DNA of 8,011 nucleotides, from positions 1-8,011 of the forward strand of contig JBEKYD010000337.1 in NCBI GenBank assembly GCA_049511335.1. The letters are read 5' to 3'. The stretch is from JBEKYD01 sp049511335 (GTDB lineage: Bacteria; Acidobacteriota; Terriglobia; Bryobacterales; Bryobacteraceae). A program made the translations under genes and the position numbers. Positions within the stretch are counted from its first letter, which is position 1. The number at the start of each line of letters is the position of its first letter. The notes under the pieces were generated by a model, which saw nothing but the letters and a program-made list of their open reading frames with translations, did no database searches and was not told the origin of the DNA. Shown here in pieces: positions 6,186 through 8,011 of the stretch.

Positions 6186-8011
6186 TCAGAAGCTCAGCTT
6201 GATACCGAGCTGCACGGCGCGCCCGCCACCGACACCGTTCACACCGGAACCGCTGGTGTACACACCCCCGACGATCCCAAAGCTGCCGTTGCCGAGTGTT
6301 GCACCCGGATTGCTGAACTGCGGCGTATTGGTGATGGCAAAGGCCTCGCCGCGCAGTTGGAGCTTCCACCTCTCTCTAACCTCGATGTTCTTAAAGAGCG
6401 AGAAATCGAGGTCGAACATCCCCGGGCCTATCAAGTCATTGCGGCCCACGTTGCCGAAGGTGAGCGAGGGCGGAGCCGCGAAGCTCGATGTGCTGAACCA
6501 GGGATTGCCGTTGTTAATCCCGTGCAGGATCTGAACCGGGGCGATCTGGTTCGGCGTCTGCGTGTTGCCGGGAGCCTGCAGTCCCGAGGCGCTGTAGCTC
6601 AGGCTGATCGGCAACCCGGTCTGGAGGGTGAGAACTCCGTTCATCTCCCAACCGCCCAAGATCATCGCTGCCGGGCCGGATTTCAGCCAGTGCCTGCCCT
6701 TGCCAAAAGGCAGTTCGTAAACATAGCTTTGCACGAACTCCTGGGTCCGGTTGTAATCGGCCAGCGCGTAGTTTCGGTGCTGGTTGATATAGAACAGCAA
6801 CCCGCCGCTGTCACCCAGCTCAAAGTCCATGCTTTTGCCCCAGGAATAGGACGTTGTAATCAGCAAACCGCTGGAATACCGGCGGTTCAACTTCACTTGC
6901 AGAGCGTTATAACTTGTTGAATCGGCCCCGTAGAACAGGGTCGTGGTCGTCGTGCGCGGATACTCGGGCTGGCCCAGGGTACCGAGACCGATCACAGTGG
7001 CCGCGTTGATGTTCGGATTTGTATAGATGTCCACACCGTGATTGCCAACGTACGCCACATCCAGCGTGAAGTGCGCCGGCAGGGCCCGCTGGACCGACAA
7101 GTTCCAGGACTCGACGTAGGGATTCTTCAAGTTCAAGGGAATATCAAAATAGGTCTCGCTATTTACCCCCATCATGATTCCGTTCGACGGAACGACGACT
7201 GGCGTCGCGGGCGGGAAACCGGCCTGGAAGCTGGACGGTTGGCCGTTCGGGAGCAGAGCCGGCCCGTAGCCAGTGCCCGATGGCACGAACTCTGGGGTCT
7301 GCTTTATCGGATCGTCATACGAGTAGTTATTGCCGCAGAACGTCGTGTAGCTCATTCCGTAGCCTGCGCGCAGGACCATGGAACTCGTCAAACGATAGGC
7401 GAGGCCCAACCGCGGCGCGAAGTACTTGTACCGCTTCTCAATGCCCAAGTTCATCGGGTTGCCACCGATGCCGGCAACCACGAGTGTGTTATTGGCAGGA
7501 TTGTAGTCGGAGAAGCCGCCCGCAAAGTGTGGCGTGGGGGGCGGGTAAAATTCCCACCGCACTCCGAGATCCACGGTGAGCTTGGGGGTAACGACCCACT
7601 TATCCTGAACGAAGGCGGCTAGATTCCACCACCGGGAAGCGGGGTAGGAATTTACGATATCGCGGCCTACGTAGCTCGGCTGGTCCAGCAAGAAGCTGGC
7701 GAAATCGTTTCCGAAACCGGTTTTCGCACCGGGAATCGAAGTTTGTGCTTCTGCAAAATCCCACACGCCGCGCGGACCATATGTCCACCCCTGGAGCAAG
7801 TCGTCCCGGATCCGGCCCAACACGATGCCCCACTTGATGGTTTGATTGCCGACAGTCCTGGTCCACGTGTTGGCGAAATCAATACGCGTCTCCCCTCTGT
7901 CCCACGGCAGGCTGGAAGCGTAACCGAGCGTTGGGGTGGAGAAGCCGCCGCCGAGCAAAATCTCTGTCATGCCGCTCGTGAATGGGCTTGTATTGACACC
8001 CGGAATGCCAA
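6186..8011 (-). CDS. Oar-like TonB-dependent outer-membrane receptor, C-terminal part
   Basis: This is the C-terminal 607 or so residues of a TonB-dependent receptor. The frame stays open past the ATG at 7970 to the window edge (GIPGVNTSPFTSG precedes it), so the start, signal peptide, carboxypeptidase-regulatory-like domain and plug lie outside; complete acidobacterial relatives are often about 1100 residues. Visible barrel hallmarks are NPYVESWNLSVQRALP, YVGNHG, STSYNALQVKLNRRYSSGL, SYSWGKSMDF, YVYELPFGKGRHW, GGWEMNGVLTLQTGLP, FGNVGRNDLIGPGMFDLD and AITNTPQFSNP. It ends in LGIKLSF; a C-terminal Phe is the usual outer-membrane barrel assembly signal. These receptors import large or scarce nutrients, often glycans, using TonB energy. 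It is the first visible gene of the minus-strand cluster and probably supplies substrate for the periplasmic enzymes after it. No SusD-like partner follows it, as is usual for Oar-like receptors in this phylum. Confidence 0.93.
   Translation of the reverse strand, partial: GIPGVNTSPFTSGMTEILLGGGFSTPTLGYASSLPWDRGETRIDFANTWTRTVGNQTIKWGIVLGRIRDDLLQGWTYGPRGVWDFAEAQTSIPGAKTGFGNDFASFLLDQPSYVGRDIVNSYPASRWWNLAAFVQDKWVVTPKLTVDLGVRWEFYPPPTPHFAGGFSDYNPANNTLVVAGIGGNPMNLGIEKRYKYFAPRLGLAYRLTSSMVLRAGYGMSYTTFCGNNYSYDDPIKQTPEFVPSGTGYGPALLPNGQPSSFQAGFPPATPVVVPSNGIMMGVNSETYFDIPLNLKNPYVESWNLSVQRALPAHFTLDVAYVGNHGVDIYTNPNINAATVIGLGTLGQPEYPRTTTTTLFYGADSTSYNALQVKLNRRYSSGLLITTSYSWGKSMDFELGDSGGLLFYINQHRNYALADYNRTQEFVQSYVYELPFGKGRHWLKSGPAAMILGGWEMNGVLTLQTGLPISLSYSASGLQAPGNTQTPNQIAPVQILHGINNGNPWFSTSSFAAPPSLTFGNVGRNDLIGPGMFDLDFSLFKNIEVRERWKLQLRGEAFAITNTPQFSNPGATLGNGSFGIVGGVYTSGSGVNGVGGGRAVQLGIKLSF

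Noticed and set aside
6165..6920. Plus-strand open frame of 251 codons opposite the receptor
   Set aside because: It shadows the TonB-dependent receptor, which has continuous family-like sequence on the minus strand.

Overview
The window looks like the chromosome of an acidobacterium, most likely of the Bryobacter/Solibacter type. This is inferred from gene families, not from a marker gene. Two families typical of that group are present: a MacB/FtsX-like duplicated permease of the ADOP type, and a large Oar-like TonB-dependent outer-membrane receptor. G+C is high, visibly higher in the permease than in the genes to its right.

Layout. Positions 196-2630 (+) hold a permease of about 811 residues whose reading frame is broken near 1575-1584. 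The 5' part reads in one frame and stops at 1743, and the 3' part continues intact in the -1 frame. A convergent gap of 108 bases follows. Everything from 2739 to the right edge is on the minus strand and reads, in transcription order: a TonB-dependent receptor (6186 to beyond 8011, N-terminus outside the window), a Tat-exported sugar isomerase/epimerase-like TIM barrel (5229-6143), a Tat-exported Gfo/Idh/MocA oxidoreductase (3819-5195), and a second TIM barrel (2739-3653). The gaps are 42, 33 and 165 bases, so the first three genes at least look like one operon.

The two TIM barrels are both exactly 304 residues, align without gaps, and are about 71 % identical by hand count. They share a near-identical 19-base leader before the ATG. 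The upstream-transcribed copy keeps the four expected metal ligands (Glu188, Asp218, His241, Glu275). The other has Gln188 and Asp275 and has changed several neighbouring active-site residues.

Working model (inference): the receptor imports a glycan, glycoside or other sugar compound. In the periplasm the NAD(P)-dependent oxidoreductase and the TIM barrel(s) then act on it by oxidation followed by isomerisation or elimination. The substrate cannot be read from the sequence. The most notable points are the divergent active site of one paralog and the permease frame break. I see no RNA genes, CRISPR arrays, insertion sequences or phage genes.
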